Below, piece after piece: positions 7,312 to 15,346 of a stretch of DNA of 26,751 nucleotides. The DNA is from CAZAGD01 sp964484485 (GTDB lineage Bacteria > Desulfobacterota > SM23-61). The notes under the pieces were generated by a model. It ran no database searches and was not told where the DNA came from. It saw only the letters and a list, made by a program, of their open reading frames with translations. How positions within the stretch are numbered: the first letter of the stretch is position 1; each line of letters starts with the position of its first letter. The translations under genes were made by a program, and so were the position numbers. The DNA lies in the NCBI GenBank assembly GCA_964484485.1, contig CAZAGD010000090.1, positions 1 to 26,751 on the forward strand, given 5' to 3'.

Positions 7312-8811
7312 CTAAGACTCTTTTCCCTCCTGCGGCAGAATAAGGCGGAAGATTGAGCCTTGTCCGGGATGAGACTCTACGGTAATCGTCCCTCCATGTT
7401 CTTGGACAATTTTTTGGGTAATGAGTAAGCCTAAACCAGTACCGGCCGTTCCCTTAGTGGAAAAAAAAGAGCGGAAAAGCTTTCTTTGATCTTCTACGGG
7501 TATACCTACTCCGTTATCTTCCACTTCCAAGACCAATGATCCTTCAGCGGTCCACGAGGATCTGAGAATAACCCGGTGATTTTTCGGCTCCGGATCTTGC
7601 TGACAGGCATCCAGGGCATTGGAAATTAAATTTGTCAGACAGGTATGTATTCCCTGGGGGTCAAAGTAAGCTTTCTTCATTTCCGGGGATGATTCAATAA
7701 TAATTTGGACTCCTCCTTTTTCTGCCTTGGGACTAAAAAGATTGTATACCTCCCTAAGTAGTTCCTGGGGATTATTTAACTTCACATCAGGAATCCGCGC
7801 TCGCGAATAATTCAACAAGTCCTTAGTCAAATGAGAAATCTTCTCCACGTTCCTTTCCACCATCTCCCAGCCTTTTTCTAATAAAGATTCATCTTTTTTC
7901 TTTAAGGCCGATTGGACAACGTAGGCTCCCCCTTCCAGCCCCGTGACAATATTTTTTATGCCGTGAGCGAAACCGGCAATAGTCTGGCCAACAATAGCCA
8001 TTTTTTCGGCCTGAATTTTTTGTTGTTCCAGAGCTTTAAAAGAGCGCAGGTCTTCGAAAAATACTAAGGTCACCTTTTCCGCCGGTAAGGGCGGTTCTTG
8101 AAAAAATGCTCGCAAATACAATCTGACGGGAACTTTCTCTCCCATTTTGGAGCGTAGCCAAGTTTCCTGGGCGATAGGAAAAGAGAAATCATGGAGGTTC
8201 CTACTCTCCAGAAGATTTTTAATTACCGCAAAAATTTTTTTCGGGAAAAGAGTCTCTAATTCATAAATATGCTTAATCTCTGATGGGAGATAACCTAAAA
8301 TTTCCCGGGCTAAGCGGTTGAAAAAAATAACTTCCCCTCCTTCATTTATGGCCAATATGGCGCAGGGAGAAAAGTCAATAATGTTCTGAAGAAAAAACCA
8401 GTTGGCTTGAAGTTTTTTTTCTAAAATTCTTCTTTCCGTTAAATCTATAGCCATTTCCAGGGCATATTGAATTTCTCCCTTTCTATTATGAATGGGCGCC
8501 GAGTAAACTAAATAGTAAATATCCTGGCCCTCTTTAGTTCGCCCCAATTCTTCATATACTTGGAGTGTTCCTTGAAGAAATGTATTTTCTACCGGACAGG
8601 GCGAGCACTTTTCTTTCCATCCTTTAAAAGCTTGAAAGCAAAATTCCCCCATTTGGTTACCAAATATATTTTCGAAGCAGCGATTGGCTTTGATGATGCG
8701 GTAACTCTTATCTATTAAGGCAATAATGGCCGGCACATTTTCGAACAGAGTCCGGAATTCTTCTTCCTTTTCTGGGGCATAAAATTCTTTTTTTAAAAAT
8801 TTTCTGGTCAT
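7312..8811 (-). CDS. PAS-PAS soluble sensor histidine kinase
   Basis: About 500 residues with no membrane segments. There are two PAS domains, roughly 25-140 and 145-265. The first contains the Cys cluster 'FCFQAFKGWKEKCSPCPV', a layout common in redox-linked PAS domains. The H-box is the atypical 'GFAHGIKNIVTGLEGG' (His about 283). HATPase_c follows with 'NLISNALDACQ', 'VEDNGVGIP', 'FFSTKGTAGTGLGL'. The ATG at 8811 was chosen; a TTG at 8826, five bases after the previous stop, would add five residues. It is the last gene of the long minus-strand operon, directly behind two receiver proteins, and is probably their phosphodonor. Its place in the redox-complex operon suggests sensing of redox or electron-acceptor state (inference). 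Confidence 0.88.
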   Translation of the reverse strand: MTRKFLKKEFYAPEKEEEFRTLFENVPAIIALIDKSYRIIKANRCFENIFGNQMGEFCFQAFKGWKEKCSPCPVENTFLQGTLQVYEELGRTKEGQDIYYLVYSAPIHNRKGEIQYALEMAIDLTERRILEKKLQANWFFLQNIIDFSPCAILAINEGGEVIFFNRLAREILGYLPSEIKHIYELETLFPKKIFAVIKNLLESRNLHDFSFPIAQETWLRSKMGEKVPVRLYLRAFFQEPPLPAEKVTLVFFEDLRSFKALEQQKIQAEKMAIVGQTIAGFAHGIKNIVTGLEGGAYVVQSALKKKDESLLEKGWEMVERNVEKISHLTKDLLNYSRARIPDVKLNNPQELLREVYNLFSPKAEKGGVQIIIESSPEMKKAYFDPQGIHTCLTNLISNALDACQQDPEPKNHRVILRSSWTAEGSLVLEVEDNGVGIPVEDQRKLFRSFFSTKGTAGTGLGLLITQKIVQEHGGTITVESHPGQGSIFRLILPQEGKES

Positions 8812-8830
8812 AAAAAACCGAAGCAAAATA

Positions 8831-9262
8831 TTATTGGCTATTCGCTACTGATGCACAGCTTGTTTGCCTTTCTAAAATTTGCGTAATAGTTTTAAACAGG
8901 GTTTCCCGATCAATAGGTTTTTCTAAATAACCATCGGGAGGAGGAACAGCCGAACGCTGATGGATAAATTTTTTGAATTCACAAGCGGCATATTGAGACG
9001 GTCCTAATCCGGTTATGATGATCACCGGTATTTTTCTTAAATTCTTGTCCTTGCGAATTTGACCATATAGCTTCACTCCTGTTTTGCGGGGCATGAGGAT
9101 ATCCAAACAGATCAAATCGGGACGTTCCTTTATTATTTTTTCCCACCCCTCTTCACCGTTTAAGGCCGTACAGGTTTCAAAACCGCAGTCTTCTAAGAAG
9201 GTGGTCAGAAAAGTGAGTACATCTGGTTCATCATCTATTACGAGAATTTTTTTTCTGTCCAT
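8831..9262 (-). CDS. Single-domain response regulator
   Basis: A 143-residue receiver domain with the acidic pair 'VIDDEPD' near residue 9, the phosphoacceptor Asp54 in 'ICLDILMPRKTG', the Thr in 'VIIITGLG' and the conserved Lys in 'YLEKPIDRE'. There is no output domain. An insertion 'ACEFKKFIHQRSAVPPPDG' sits between the Thr and the Lys. GGGAGG precedes the ATG by a normal distance. It is a close relative of the next gene upstream and lies between it and the kinase. Likely a CheY-like relay or protein-interaction regulator for the kinase. Confidence 0.9.
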   Translation of the reverse strand: MDRKKILVIDDEPDVLTFLTTFLEDCGFETCTALNGEEGWEKIIKERPDLICLDILMPRKTGVKLYGQIRKDKNLRKIPVIIITGLGPSQYAACEFKKFIHQRSAVPPPDGYLEKPIDRETLFKTITQILERQTSCASVANSQ

Positions 9263-9346
9263 ATTTTTTCCTCCCTTGCTTTGGTGAAAATGTTAAGTCT
9301 TTGGCCAAGTGTTTTACTCCCCTTTTCTGCGGTGAGCATAGATAGC

Positions 9347-9883
9347 TTAATTCTTCTTTTCTTTTTGCAGAATCTGCATTATTTTGTGCAGAGTCTCTTC
9401 TGAAGCCTGAGGAATTAAATTCTTAATTTGTTCCTGTAAAGATAAAGAAATTTCTCCTTTGGGCTCTTCCAGATTCCCCTTCATCCCTATAATGGCCATC
9501 ACGGTCCCTATATAGGTTTGGGCATTTATCGGCTTTTCCAAGTAGGTAGCCGGACCGGATAATGATCTTTCTTTCAGCATTTCCTTAAGGCTTGATCCGT
9601 CTATAACATCATCCGCATGGCCGGTAACAAATAAAACCGGTATTGTCCTCCAATCTTTATTCTTGCGCAATTCATAAAAAAACCGCAGGCCGCTTTTTCC
9701 CGGCATGAGGAGATCAAGGGAAATGAGGTCCGGCTTATGTTGCCGTAACTTTTCAGTTGCTTCATCGCCATCAAAGGCGGTTATTACCCGCAGGCCATGA
9801 TCCTCAAGGACAGATTTAAGAAAAAATACTATATCCGGTTCATCATCTACCACTAATACTAAAGGCCTTTTTGCTTGCTCCAT
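9347..9883 (-). CDS. Response regulator with short C-terminal extension
   Basis: A 178-residue protein with a receiver domain at 1-130 ('LVVDDEPDIV', Asp57 in 'ISLDLLMPGKSG', 'LFVTGHA', 'YLEKPINAQ') and a charged helical tail of about 45 residues (from 'EEPKGEISLSLQEQIK' to the end) with no recognisable DNA-binding domain. It shares with the following receiver protein the extended loop before the conserved Lys. It lies 67 bases behind the cytochrome fusion gene. A possible internal promoter in that gap is not convincing, so cotranscription is assumed. Confidence 0.88.
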   Translation of the reverse strand: MEQAKRPLVLVVDDEPDIVFFLKSVLEDHGLRVITAFDGDEATEKLRQHKPDLISLDLLMPGKSGLRFFYELRKNKDWRTIPVLFVTGHADDVIDGSSLKEMLKERSLSGPATYLEKPINAQTYIGTVMAIIGMKGNLEEPKGEISLSLQEQIKNLIPQASEETLHKIMQILQKEKKN

Positions 9884-9950
9884 GATGATTAATCCTTAAT
9901 TTAATTTTTGACAAACTTAACAATAAGAGTAAATGTCCTACCCTTACGCG

Positions 9951-11933
9951 TCAAGGAATTTCATTTTTGACCTCCCCTAACCTGGAGGTAAGAAATAAAG
10001 GGATGGAGTCTCCTTTAACTTCCTTTTGCGGCTGAATTATCATGGGAATGGGATCTTTGGTGTATTCCACCCTGCGGTGACAAGTCGGACAGAAATGGAG
10101 ACGTTCCCGGGATATCCATTCCTCTTTACTCCAGAAAACTCCGGCCCTGGAGATCAAAGGTTCGCCGGCTTCCCTTCTTTGCTGGTATTCTTTGGCCTTT
10201 TCTTGATGACAATTCACGCAGAGTCCATGCATGGCGTCTTTATATCCCACGGCAAATTTAAACTGATCAGCTCCTTTAGATTGAGGTTTAATTCGTGAAC
10301 CTTTAACGACCATGGTGGTATGACATTCTGTGCAGACCTTGGTGTTTTCTGGTGTTTTAGGTTCATTTTCTTTGTGGCATTTCTGGCATCCTTTATTGCC
10401 CTCATGTTTTTTTTCATGAAAACTGTGGTTGAAGATTAAAGTCTTAAGAAACATATCCTGATGGCATTCGGAGCAAGAAGTCCCTTCGTCCCATGGTTTT
10501 AACATGTGATGACATAGAAGACAGGATTTTTCTCTGCCCTGTTCCCGGATATGTTTGTCGTGGTCGAAGATAACTATTTGCCGATTGCGATTTCCGTCAA
10601 TGATCATCGGGTTTAATCCTCGTGGCCGAGAAACTATCGTCTTTTGAGGAAGGGCTCCCTCTAAAGCACTTTGGGGTAGGAAGGCGAAAGCGAGACTAGC
10701 CCCGAGGGAAAAATAAAGGAGGTGAACTGCCGTTCTTCTAATCAGGCGCGGGCCAAGCCAAACTTCCGTGGACCGGTCGAAGACCGGGGGAGAGAGATCA
10801 TCATCCGCAGATTCTTTTAAGGGCAGAGGCTCATATACATGGAAGTTTTCCACAAAGAAAAAGAAAATTAAGATGGCCCCAGCGAGGATTCCGCAACTGA
10901 TGGCTATTTCCATCCCCGAAGGAAAATAGCTATAACCCGTAATGGGTACCATGGAAAAGATGGCTAGATTCAGGCGGTTGAGCACGAAACCAGCGGCCAC
11001 CAAAGCGGCGCTGACCCCCAAGCCCCCAAGGGAAGAAACGACGGAAGAAAAAGAGAGTAAGATGATGGGCCCTACGGCACTAATTAATATCTCTATCCAA
11101 TAAAGCATACTAATCCCAGAGCCAGAGAATAAAAGAGCCAGCTTCCCATAAAAAGTTAGATTGGCTAAAACAAGAGCCAGATAAAAAATTAAAGCATATT
11201 TTAGAAGGCGCGCCACCCGCTGCAGAAGAGAATATTCAAGTTCGCGGCGAAACAACCACCCGGAAATTATGGACTCACCAATGACCATGGCCAATCCCAA
11301 GGCCAAAGCAGAGGCGAAGAATAAAAGCGGGAGCCAGGGAGTATACCACAAGGGATCAACTCGGAAAGGAAGAAGAACAAAAATAGTTCCCAGTGTTGAC
11401 TGGTGCATGCTGGAAAGCATTATTCCCAGGATCACTAAGGGTATAGTTATTTTTTTTAAAGGATTAAGGAAGTAGCCGATGCGGGGAAATTTTTCCACCA
11501 TTACGGGAGCGAATTCCAGGGCTAAAACAATCGTATAAAGCATGACACACCAGGCCACTTCGAACAGGGCGGAACGAATTTGCCAATTAATTGTCGGACT
11601 CCAGATCATCCACGGTCGACCGAGATCAATGGTTAGTCCCGCGATAACCGCCAGGTATCCTAAGAATGCCGTCAAAACTGTTGATCGCAAAAGAGGTTTA
11701 AATTCCTGGAGATGCAAGATGTAAACCATACCGGAAACAATGAAGCCACCAGCGGCTAAGGCAACTCCCCCCAGCACATCAAAGCCGACCCAAAGCCCCC
11801 AGGGCGTGATATCCGTAAGGGCAGTAGTTGCTCCCAGACCGAAAATTAACCTCGAGATTCCGGCGATCAAACCACAACCGGTGATCATCCAGAGAACATT
11901 CTTGGTAATAGTTAGCGGTCTATTGGTGGTCAT
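9951..11933 (-). CDS. NrfD/HybB-type membrane subunit fused to hexahaem cytochrome c
   Basis: About 660 residues. The first ~385 form an NrfD/HybB/DsrP-type integral membrane protein with about ten hydrophobic helices ('GLWVGFDVLGGVALAAGGF', 'HQSTLGTIFVLLP' are family-like). A further helix follows near 405-425 ('AVHLLYFSLGASLAFAFLP'), then a C-terminal domain with six CxxCH haem-binding motifs at residues 471, 487, 516, 534, 572 and 615. Several extra His (HDKH, NHSFH) may be second axial ligands, as in class III cytochromes. The added helix would place the haem domain in the periplasm. In DsrMKJOP and Hmc-type complexes the quinone-reactive NrfD subunit and the cytochrome are separate proteins. 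The start at ATG 11933 gives a 14-base overlap with the FeS gene; ATG 11969 is the alternative. Confidence 0.88.
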   Translation of the reverse strand: MTTNRPLTITKNVLWMITGCGLIAGISRLIFGLGATTALTDITPWGLWVGFDVLGGVALAAGGFIVSGMVYILHLQEFKPLLRSTVLTAFLGYLAVIAGLTIDLGRPWMIWSPTINWQIRSALFEVAWCVMLYTIVLALEFAPVMVEKFPRIGYFLNPLKKITIPLVILGIMLSSMHQSTLGTIFVLLPFRVDPLWYTPWLPLLFFASALALGLAMVIGESIISGWLFRRELEYSLLQRVARLLKYALIFYLALVLANLTFYGKLALLFSGSGISMLYWIEILISAVGPIILLSFSSVVSSLGGLGVSAALVAAGFVLNRLNLAIFSMVPITGYSYFPSGMEIAISCGILAGAILIFFFFVENFHVYEPLPLKESADDDLSPPVFDRSTEVWLGPRLIRRTAVHLLYFSLGASLAFAFLPQSALEGALPQKTIVSRPRGLNPMIIDGNRNRQIVIFDHDKHIREQGREKSCLLCHHMLKPWDEGTSCSECHQDMFLKTLIFNHSFHEKKHEGNKGCQKCHKENEPKTPENTKVCTECHTTMVVKGSRIKPQSKGADQFKFAVGYKDAMHGLCVNCHQEKAKEYQQRREAGEPLISRAGVFWSKEEWISRERLHFCPTCHRRVEYTKDPIPMIIQPQKEVKGDSIPLFLTSRLGEVKNEIP

Positions 11934-12705
11934 TTTTGAGCTTAACCTTAGCCTTAAGATTTTGCTCATTTTCCTTTTGCACTTTAATTTTTCTCTCCCC
12001 TAACCAGAAGAGACCGGCCATCATCCCACCGATGGTCAAGAGGAAAAGGGGCATATGCTTAAGAATGCGCCAAGTAAGCTGGGGAAGGGGATAATCCCCT
12101 AAATCCTTCTTCCAGCCCAGGAAGTCGAGATCTATATCGGAAATATATAAAACAGATGTTCCTCCCACCCAGTGCTCTCCCCAGATCTTGGGCAAGTACC
12201 GATCAGGTGCGGCTTTAATTCTTTTTTGAGCCTCCGCCATTAATTCGGCGCGCTCTCCAAAAATAGTCGCTTCGGTTGGACAAACCTCTACACAACCTGG
12301 TTTCTTCCCTTCCAGGAGGCGAGGATAGCAAAGATGACATTTCTGGATTGCTGGCTGGGGGCTTTCCCAGTTATAGCGCGGTATTCCAAATGGGCAAGCA
12401 TTCATACAATAACGACAACCCAAACAGACCGAAACGTCGTAGATAATCGCTCCTGCGGCTGTTCGGCGTAAAGCCCCCACGGGACAGGCAGCTACACAAG
12501 ATGGTTCCAGACAATGTTGGCAATGTTTGCGGACATAGCGATTCCCGGGAAGAGCTATCACCGTGGTCCAGCGACTAGCCGAGAGCCCATCTGGAGATAG
12601 CCACTTCCAAGGCCGGTCAATCCCCAGTTTATTAATTTCTTTGCATTTTTCTACGCAGAGTTCACAGCCGAGGCAGCGGGTTACATCCGTGAGCATCGCT
12701 TTCAT
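11920..12705 (-). CDS. 4x[4Fe-4S] ferredoxin subunit with C-terminal membrane anchor (DsrO/HybA-like)
   Basis: This 261-residue iron-sulfur subunit has four Cys groups: 'CLGCELCVEKC' (from residue 11), 'CQHCLEPSCVAACPVGA', 'CLGCRYCMNACPFG' and 'CHLCYPRL..PGCVEVCP'. That is the pattern of HybA, HmcB and DsrO, which link haem and NrfD subunits. A hydrophobic segment near 222-240 ('MPLFLLTIGGMMAGLFWLG') anchors the C-terminus, and a highly charged tail follows. No Tat or Sec signal precedes the first cluster, unlike HybA or DsrO, so the cluster domain may face the cytoplasm. It overlaps the preceding gene by ATGA with AAGGAGG upstream. Confidence 0.9.
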   Translation of the reverse strand: MKAMLTDVTRCLGCELCVEKCKEINKLGIDRPWKWLSPDGLSASRWTTVIALPGNRYVRKHCQHCLEPSCVAACPVGALRRTAAGAIIYDVSVCLGCRYCMNACPFGIPRYNWESPQPAIQKCHLCYPRLLEGKKPGCVEVCPTEATIFGERAELMAEAQKRIKAAPDRYLPKIWGEHWVGGTSVLYISDIDLDFLGWKKDLGDYPLPQLTWRILKHMPLFLLTIGGMMAGLFWLGERKIKVQKENEQNLKAKVKLKNDHQ

Positions 12706-13406
12706 ACTTTATCCTCCTTGCCCAAGGTAGAAAGAATTTTTGCCCCCGCCTGGGGTGGAAAATGCCAGGCTAATTCTGTGGCTAGGTTTCGAATAGGCCA
12801 TAGAATAATATGAGCGAGTTTCGAGAAGGGAACCAGAACTAAAAGAAAATCGCCGCTTAAGGCATGGGTTATTAAGGTCGCTTGATAAGGAAAAGGGTTC
12901 CAATTAGGATGGGCTACCAGAATTCCCGTCAGGAAAGTGCCTAAGATAAGGAGGAGGATAAAATAATCCTGAAGGCTACTGAGGCGGCGCAAATGAATCG
13001 AGGCCAATCGCCCTCCCAGGAGGCCTATTCCAGTAAAGATGACCAGAAGACTGAGGCCATCTGCCCACGTAGGAGGCAAGGCCGGCCAGGATATACCTAT
13101 CCCTTTTTTCCATAATTGGATATGGCCATGCAAAAAAAGAGGGACTATTACCAAACCCACATGAAAAAGATAGGAGGCTATAGAATATAGTCCAGGATGG
13201 GAAAGTTTACTAAAAGGAGGTATTATCCCTGCAGCGGTTTGCTTAATGATTCGCGCCAGGTCGATGTTATGATTTCCAGCGCGACGATAGGCCTGCACCA
13301 TTGCTGTCAGAGCAATCAAAATAATACGGGCTAATCCCAATGCCATTATGGCCAAGGAGAAGCGGAACAGAGGACCTTTAACTAAAAAAAGTAATGTCGA
13401 TTCCAT
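12702..13406 (-). CDS. NarI/DsrM-like membrane cytochrome b subunit
   Basis: About 234 residues with about five hydrophobic helices. His residues in membrane segments ('LFHVGLVIVPLFLHGHIQ', 'ITHALSGDFLLVLVPFSKLAH') are placed as the b-haem ligands of the NarI/DsrM/HmeC family. The protein would carry electrons between quinol and the DsrK-like FeS subunit encoded just upstream. ATG 13406 was chosen because AAGGGAAG lies at normal distance before it; an in-frame ATG at 13424 would add six residues and would contain that ribosome binding site. The stop overlaps the next start (ATGA). Confidence 0.85.
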   Translation of the reverse strand: MESTLLFLVKGPLFRFSLAIMALGLARIILIALTAMVQAYRRAGNHNIDLARIIKQTAAGIIPPFSKLSHPGLYSIASYLFHVGLVIVPLFLHGHIQLWKKGIGISWPALPPTWADGLSLLVIFTGIGLLGGRLASIHLRRLSSLQDYFILLLILGTFLTGILVAHPNWNPFPYQATLITHALSGDFLLVLVPFSKLAHIILWPIRNLATELAWHFPPQAGAKILSTLGKEDKV

Positions 13407-13458
13407 CAGACAACTTCCCTTCATCCAAGGAAACGACCATCCACTTAAACCAGTTACC

Positions 13459-14820
13459 TTAATGCTTAAGCGCCATGAAAATCAGGTCATGCAATCCTTT
13501 GACTTCCACATTCAGACCGTAATCCTGGGCAATTTCCCTGAGTTGTTTTTTGCAATTGGCACAAGGAGCAATGACAATCTCTGCTCCAGTTGCTTGCAAC
13601 TGCTCCCATTTTTTTCGGCCAGCTACCTGAGTGCGAAATTGACGAATTTCGTCTATAACCACCGTACCTCCCCCTCCGCCACAGCAATAGTTCTTGGTCC
13701 CCGTTGGTGTCATCTCCACAAAATTCTTAATAAAGGATTGGATTATTTTTCGGGGTTGGGAGATTAACCATCCTGTGCGGGCCATATTACAGGGATCATG
13801 ATAGGTCACTTTTTGGGAGATCACTTCCGGATCAAGTTTTACCCACCCTTCCTTTAACAGAGTCCAGGTTAATTCTAAGCAACTCACCACTGGGGGTAGA
13901 TCATGGTGGTTACTGAAATAAGGCAAAAAATTTTTAGCCACCCGGGAAGCATGTCCACATTCCCCGATGAGAATTTTCTTCGCGCGCAGGCGGTGGGTTT
14001 CGGCCAGCATTTGTTGGGCAATCCTGGCGAGGAGATGGTCGTTGTAAAAAAGTCCATAATTAATGGCATCAAAATACCCGGTACTTATGGTCCAAGAAAC
14101 TTTGGCCACGGTGAGAACAGCGGCAATACCCATAAGAGTTTCGGCTTCCATTAAATAATCGCTAACGGGGGCGAAGAAAATGTATTCGGCATCAGGTAAA
14201 TTCAAGGGAATTTTCACTTCCATCCTTTTACTTTCTCGGATTTCTTCTTCCAAAAACTCGCAAAAGTTGATTAAAGCTTTGGCCGGAATGGCTGAAGTAT
14301 TTCGGGTTTTTCCCTGCAGTTGTTCCCTTACGGCTACCGCCATGGCCTTAGGCACAATGCCCATTTCGCTCAAGATATAACGACCCAGCCGGGTGATTAG
14401 GCCGTGATCAATGCCCATAGGGCATTCCAGATGGCAGCGGCGGCAGGCCGTGCACCGATAGAAGGCTTCGGCCATCTCATCAATATCCTGATCATCTATG
14501 TAGCCGGTGCCGAAAAGTTTGCCCTGAATTATTCCCCCGATGGTAAAATGACGTCGGTAAATGCGGAAAAGGAGCCCAGAACGATAACAGGGAATGTCTT
14601 TAGGATTTTTGGTTACTTCATAGACTGGACACATATAGGCGCAACGACTACATCTGGCGGCCAGACGACTATAAATGTCTAACACAAAACGATAGTTACT
14701 ATGTTTCAAAATGGCCGCGAATATTTCTAAAAAGCGCCGGGCTCGGTCTTTTTCTACCGGTCTTTCTATAAAAAAGCTGTATCGCTGACCAGATTTTGCA
14801 GGCGCTGATTCAGTCCTCAT
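13459..14820 (-). CDS. DsrK/HmeD-like CCG-domain iron-sulfur protein
   Basis: A 453-residue cytoplasmic FeS protein. Two N-terminal cluster groups are at C57/C60/C64 with C78 (the second CP is followed by a long gap) and at C123/C126/C129/C133 ('CTACRRCHLECPMG'). The C-terminal half holds one complete CCG motif: C344 ('DPCNMARTG'), CCG at 379-381 in 'YCCGGGGG', then CANC at 420-423. This is the catalytic-type cluster site of heterodisulfide reductase HdrD and DsrK. The first CCG half-domain is degenerate, as in DsrK. With the NarI-like subunit it forms the core 'MK' module that couples quinone to a cytoplasmic thiol/disulfide or FeS partner. Confidence 0.88.
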   Translation of the reverse strand: MRTESAPAKSGQRYSFFIERPVEKDRARRFLEIFAAILKHSNYRFVLDIYSRLAARCSRCAYMCPVYEVTKNPKDIPCYRSGLLFRIYRRHFTIGGIIQGKLFGTGYIDDQDIDEMAEAFYRCTACRRCHLECPMGIDHGLITRLGRYILSEMGIVPKAMAVAVREQLQGKTRNTSAIPAKALINFCEFLEEEIRESKRMEVKIPLNLPDAEYIFFAPVSDYLMEAETLMGIAAVLTVAKVSWTISTGYFDAINYGLFYNDHLLARIAQQMLAETHRLRAKKILIGECGHASRVAKNFLPYFSNHHDLPPVVSCLELTWTLLKEGWVKLDPEVISQKVTYHDPCNMARTGWLISQPRKIIQSFIKNFVEMTPTGTKNYCCGGGGGTVVIDEIRQFRTQVAGRKKWEQLQATGAEIVIAPCANCKKQLREIAQDYGLNVEVKGLHDLIFMALKH

Positions 14821-14840
14821 ATTTTAGGTATTTCAGAATT

Positions 14841-15176
14841 TTAAATTTCTTCCTTTTCTTTACACTCCTTAATAACTTCCACCCTAGATAAAAATTCTTC
14901 CAGAGCTTGCTGCGCATTGCCAGTAATCCAGGGGATTACTTGAATCTCCAAGTCACTCAACAGGCGCAGGGAAAAATCATCAATCCCATCACAAATTATC
15001 TTATCTACCTTCCAAGAAGAAAGTTTCTTAATTCTCTGGAGAAGATTTTTTTCTTTCATGGGCAAGTAGCTGACTTGTTCAATCATCTGCCTTTTGACAA
15101 TAGCCAAGAGAAAAGTTTCCGCGCAGTCAAACCGCGGGGATATTTGCGAACCAAAAACGGGAAGAGCAATAACCAC
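14841..15176 (-). CDS. NifX/NifB-family (dinitrogenase cofactor-binding fold) small protein
   Basis: A 111-residue protein with the fold signature of the NifX/NafY/MTH1175 family: 'IALPVFGSQISPRFDCAETF' at the N-terminus, 'VDKIICDGIDDFSLRLL' in the middle and 'VIPWITGNAQQALEEFL' near the end. Members bind iron-sulfur or FeMo-type cofactors; many genomes have them outside nitrogen fixation loci with unknown roles. Start is GTG 15176, supported by AAGGAG seven bases upstream. It is the first gene after the -24/-12 promoter. No nif gene is in the window, so a role as metallocluster carrier or regulator for the redox complex is an inference. Confidence 0.8.
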   Translation of the reverse strand: MVIALPVFGSQISPRFDCAETFLLAIVKRQMIEQVSYLPMKEKNLLQRIKKLSSWKVDKIICDGIDDFSLRLLSDLEIQVIPWITGNAQQALEEFLSRVEVIKECKEKEEI

Positions 15177-15201
15177 CTTTTTTCTCCTTATAAGATAAGA
15201 A

Positions 15202-15216
15202 GCAAGCTAAGGGCCA
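15202..15216 (-). promoter_or_regulatory. Sigma-54 (-24/-12) promoter of the redox-complex operon
   Basis: On the minus strand the segment reads TTGGCCCTTAGCTTGCTT. The GG and GC are separated by exactly ten bases, with TGGC at -24 and TTGC at -12, as in the consensus TGGCACG-N4-TTGC. The predicted transcription start lies near 15190, about 15 bases before the GTG of the NifX-family gene. It is backed by paired palindromes 90-130 bases upstream and an adjacent activator gene. Confidence 0.75.
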
Positions 15217-15299
15217 AGAAGGGAAGAAAAAATAATTATAAAAAAACAAGGAATTAGGAAGAAGATAATTGAGCGGACTTACCAATAGGCAGGTAAATA

Positions 15300-15345
15300 A
15301 TTGCAATTTGCAGTCAGGGACGGATTGCCAATCGCAAATTGCAAT
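15300..15345. promoter_or_regulatory. Paired palindromic activator sites (UAS)
   Basis: Two near-identical palindromes, TGCAATTTGCA (15302-15312) and GCAAATTGC (15334-15342), have centres 31 bases apart, about three helical turns. The outer arms ATTGCAATTTGC and GCAAATTGCAAT form a perfect 12-base inverted repeat. A third, shorter palindrome (GATTGCCAATC) lies between them. They sit 85-140 bases upstream of the -24/-12 promoter, the normal range for enhancer-binding activators. They also directly follow the activator gene's stop, so the hairpin might additionally end that transcript. Confidence 0.65.
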
Positions 15346-15346
15346 T

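Noticed and set aside
9908..9935. Plus-strand promoter TTGACA-N16-TAAATG
   Set aside because: It points into the antisense of the cytochrome fusion gene with no plus-strand gene behind it; probably chance in AT-rich DNA.
13348..13767. 139-residue plus-strand frame across the DsrK-like/NarI-like boundary
   Set aside because: Antisense shadow of two well-supported genes.
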